Below are positions 61,225-64,000 of a stretch of DNA of 64,000 nucleotides, piece by piece. The notes beneath the pieces are model-generated. The model was not told the DNA's origin and did not search any database. It saw only the letters and a list, made by a program, of their open reading frames with translations. How positions within the stretch are numbered: position 1 is the stretch's first letter; every line of letters begins with the position of its first letter. The stretch lies in NCBI GenBank assembly GCA_963854835.1, contig OY978526.1, forward strand, positions 85,054,846-85,118,845, in the 5' to 3' direction. The translations under genes were made by a program, and so were the position numbers. Origin of the DNA: Megamerina dolium. Lineage: Eukaryota; Arthropoda; Insecta; Diptera; Megamerinidae.

Positions 61225-61760
61225 GGTTGTTGGAATCCCTCCAACCTGATTGTTGGGAACGGCCCTTCGGGGAGGTTTTCATGGTGGCTGTGGTAACTCA
61301 AAGAACACAAAGTATTCAACGTCAAAAGGCATGGGGTACTCGATGTAGAGTTGCATTACAACCAGGGTGCTGACCCCTTATATCAGAATATGTTTTAGGT
61401 AGTCCTCGATTCCAACCAAGGAGGGTAGTACGTCCATTCAACGTACCCAAATTGGTACCGTAGGAACCTGGAGGTTGATTTCTTATTTTCCAATCTTGTG
61501 GGGCACTTATCAACGCTTCAATTTGATACATTACGTTTTGTGCGTTGTGAGATAAGGCCATACTGGCAGGTGCTCACAATAAACACTGCTAAATCGTTGT
61601 CCGTAAAGATAGCTATCTTTGACCATGAGATTCTATTACTTGAACAGGATGTACATGCCTCATTTACAGCCAGCATTTCTGCCTGGCACTGCCTGAAAAT
61701 ACGATTATGTTTTCAAGCAAAAGAATTAAAAAAGAAAAATAAATTTTATAAGAAATTTAA
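61225..61760 (-). pseudogene. Family X LINE remnant with RNase H trace
   Basis: On the minus strand it starts with CQAEMLAVNEACTSCSSN and RISWSKIAIFTDND, the part of an RNase H domain holding the Glu and one Asp of the active site. It then reads DLAVFIVSTC, MALSHNAQNVMYQIEALIS, KIRNQPPGSYGTN and LNGRTTLLG. The block from DLAVFIV onward is shared with the insertion at 16062-16534. The extreme 3' end seen there is missing here. Confidence 0.72.
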
Positions 61761-62616
61761 AAAGCAACACCAGATTAAGGTGATTTAACAAAAAATTTTA
61801 ATAAATTTATGACTCTCAAAAAAAGGTCAAGGCAAAGAGAATTATTTTTTTCAAATTTTCATAATCAAAATTCAATCTAAATAAATCCATAATCTACATA
61901 GATTCTACGACATTATATACAACAATATTATTGTATGTAAAACATATAAATTTTGTATCAAAACAAAACTATCTGCAAATACTTATTACTTATGTTGATC
62001 TACTCTACTCTACTTTAGTAGTAGTGTTGTTATGAAATATTTATATTATTTATGTACATTTAATACACAAAACACAAATGAACTTGAAGAAGAAGTAGAA
62101 GAAGAAGAAGAAGAGCATTATATTTACAATGGCTATTGTTATAATAGTAAAAATAAATAAAAGATGGAGAGCACACACACACACATACACACAAAAAAAA
62201 ACCCATATAATCACATATGAGGCATTACACACAAATATAAATATTATATGTTATATGACATATAGCCCCATAGGAATGAAATTGAATGACAACATATTTA
62301 GTTACAAAAGATACAAATGCCCAGCAGCAGCAGCAGGCTGCAGGCGAACAATGTTGAATAAGTATACTTGAAGTATAGAAAAAAATCTATTCAATACATG
62401 TGTTTATTTGTATATACTTATACAATATGTGTGTGTGTGTCTGCAAAAATTGGGTTTCGTATGCTTGAAATGGCATTGAAAAAGTTTTTCACAATTTTCT
62501 TTTTATTACCTATTTCATATAATCAGGGATTCAATGTAATAGCTGAAAAATGAAAATAATCATAACAATAACATATTGATTATTGTTTGTTGTTATTGGT
62601 ATTGGGGCAGAAACTA
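61761..62616. other. Non-coding AT-rich DNA
   Basis: No gene seen. It contains (GAA)n near 62085-62115 and (AC)n near 62172. Confidence 0.5.
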
Positions 62617-62829
62617 CGAGGGCGGTCCCAGAACTACTCGACCTGACATATAGATGGTGGCAGTAGTTTGAAAAAAATTACTTTGGTGAAAAGTGGCAAC
62701 CTTATATAACATATATTTTAAGTTTCCAAGCGCCACGTTGTTTAGTATTTTGTTTTTTTGAGCCATCGAAATTTTTCCCAATTTTGAGTGTTTTCTTTGT
62801 TAGGTCGGGTAGTTCTGGGACTGCCCTCG
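62617..62829 (+). mobile_element. 213-bp mariner deletion derivative (MITE-like)
   Basis: It starts cgagggcggtcccagaacta and ends tagttctgggactgccctcg, inverted repeats of the family at 25823-27030, and TA flanks it on both sides (62615-62616, 62830-62831). The left ~150 bases match the 5' leader of that family up to just before the transposase start. The right ~50 bases match its 3' end. The whole coding region is deleted. Confidence 0.9.
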
Positions 62830-62831
62830 TA

Positions 62832-64000
62832 TGTAGAGGATCACCACTTCGAATGTGATGTAAAATTAGAAAAACAACAACAACAATGATTGTTGAAATT
62901 ATTATTATTATTTTCTTCGTTTTATTATAAAATAAATAACGTGTAAAATGTAGAAAACAATTGTAATAATGTGAATAAATAATAACAATAATGTAAATGA
63001 TTGCATATTTTCATTGAAGTAGTGATGAATAAGTACGCATAAGTATTGTTTGTACACAAAATCAAAAAAAAAAGTACTTATGCTAGCTATCCACTCAATT
63101 GTTATAATTTTTGCAGTATATAACATAATAGTAGGCCCATTGAAATTGTGAAACAGAAACCAATACCAACGCACAACGCACCAGGACCATCACAACGAAT
63201 AGCAATAACAAATAAGTAGGTTAATATGCTAGCTGTTTAGAAAAAAAAAAGTTCAAGGCTACTTGCTTGTGTGGGCCATTTGTTCATACTACTACATACA
63301 AACATATCGACTTATGTACTTCAATGTATTTATACATAAGTATATACGTATTATATGTATGTACCTCCCATCGTTCTTGAAGTAGAATTATAAAGTTTTG
63401 TCGTTAGTTCCGCAAAAGAGTGTAGAACTTTTAATTACCTAGTTCCTTTTTGCTTTTTATTTTTTATTTTTTTTTTTAACATTAATTTGAGATTTTTACA
63501 TTCGTTTACATAGATGCATCGTTTTTTTAGATTCAGTCATTCGTTCAAGTATTTTACAAAACTTTCTCTTACTCTCTTCACCGTGTCCAAAGTTAATGGC
63601 GATTTTGCATTAATTTTAATTAAGTAAACAATTCTTTAAAAATCATAGCACAGATGAAGTTTTGAGTTGTTACAACAATTCTCGAAGATAACAAAAATAT
63701 AAAATAATAAATTTTATACTGTTTTCATAGTTACGATACGAGTTTTAAATTCCAAATTCCAAGCAAAAACAATGTCAATCATCATTTGATCAAATATTCC
63801 ATTAATCAATATTCCATTCCATACATTTCTATTGAAAAAGTTTACTATTGAAAACAGAAAACAAATATATAAATCAAAAAATCTGAAGACATAGATTGTG
63901 CATTCCGGTACTCATAAAAAATTGTCTATTAAGCACATACACTTGTGACGTCATTGTGTTTAAAAATACTTAGATGCAAATTTAACTGCAGAAAAAACTG
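62832..64000. other. Non-coding AT-rich DNA
   Basis: No gene or mobile element recognised up to the window end. Confidence 0.5.

Overview
The window looks like non-coding, repeat-rich DNA from a higher fly. The signs are strong AT richness, very many short (CA)n, (TTG)n and (CT)n tracts, long stretches without coding potential, and transposon families typical of Diptera (Jockey, RTE, RNase H-bearing LINEs, mariners). A tephritid fruit fly is my best guess, but that is inference from style and not from a diagnostic gene.

Only one host coding segment can be supported: a neuroligin exon on the minus strand (8694-9571). It carries a long, simple-repeat-encoded Thr/Ala/Ser/Asn-rich leader and the first ~60 residues of the cholinesterase-like domain, and it ends at a clear GTAAGT splice donor. 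Everything to its left (1-8687) should then be intron of that gene. Everything to its right is 5' UTR, further intron or intergenic DNA. I find no second neuroligin exon and no other host gene.

The rest is a graveyard of mobile elements, all visibly broken. LINE remnants lie at 345-943 with 1186-1272 and 1681-1870 (Jockey), 1273-1680, 4539-5690 and 60908-61224 (one family, called A here), 15298-16740 and 50275-51876 (family B), 16062-16534 and 61225-61760 (family X), 20470-21660, 33202-33645, 40309-40572, 40580-41160, 47665-48572, 53775-53865, 55405-55910 and 60140-60480. Tc1/mariner-superfamily elements lie at 6650-7771, 18243-19425, 25823-27030, 33646-34460, 42869-43694, 44835-46072, 57762-59055 and 62617-62829. 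A tRNA-derived SINE family is present as at least five copies (945, 30296, 44427, 48850, 58299) with two different 3' modules. A probable solo LTR lies at 56213-56620. Two non-TE-like tandem arrays occur: a ~152-bp unit (two separate arrays, 3690-4440 and 22300-22900) and a ~230-bp unit (11560-12260).

Several insertions can be dated relative to one another. Family A and the SINE sit inside the Jockey copy (13-bp target-site duplication for family A). Family X sits inside a family B copy (14-bp duplication). A SINE sits inside a Tc1/mariner copy. There are no rRNA genes, free tRNA genes, CRISPR arrays or operons. I do not see a convincing new functional system. The most distinctive items are the two-tailed SINE family, the two ~152-bp arrays and the nested insertions.
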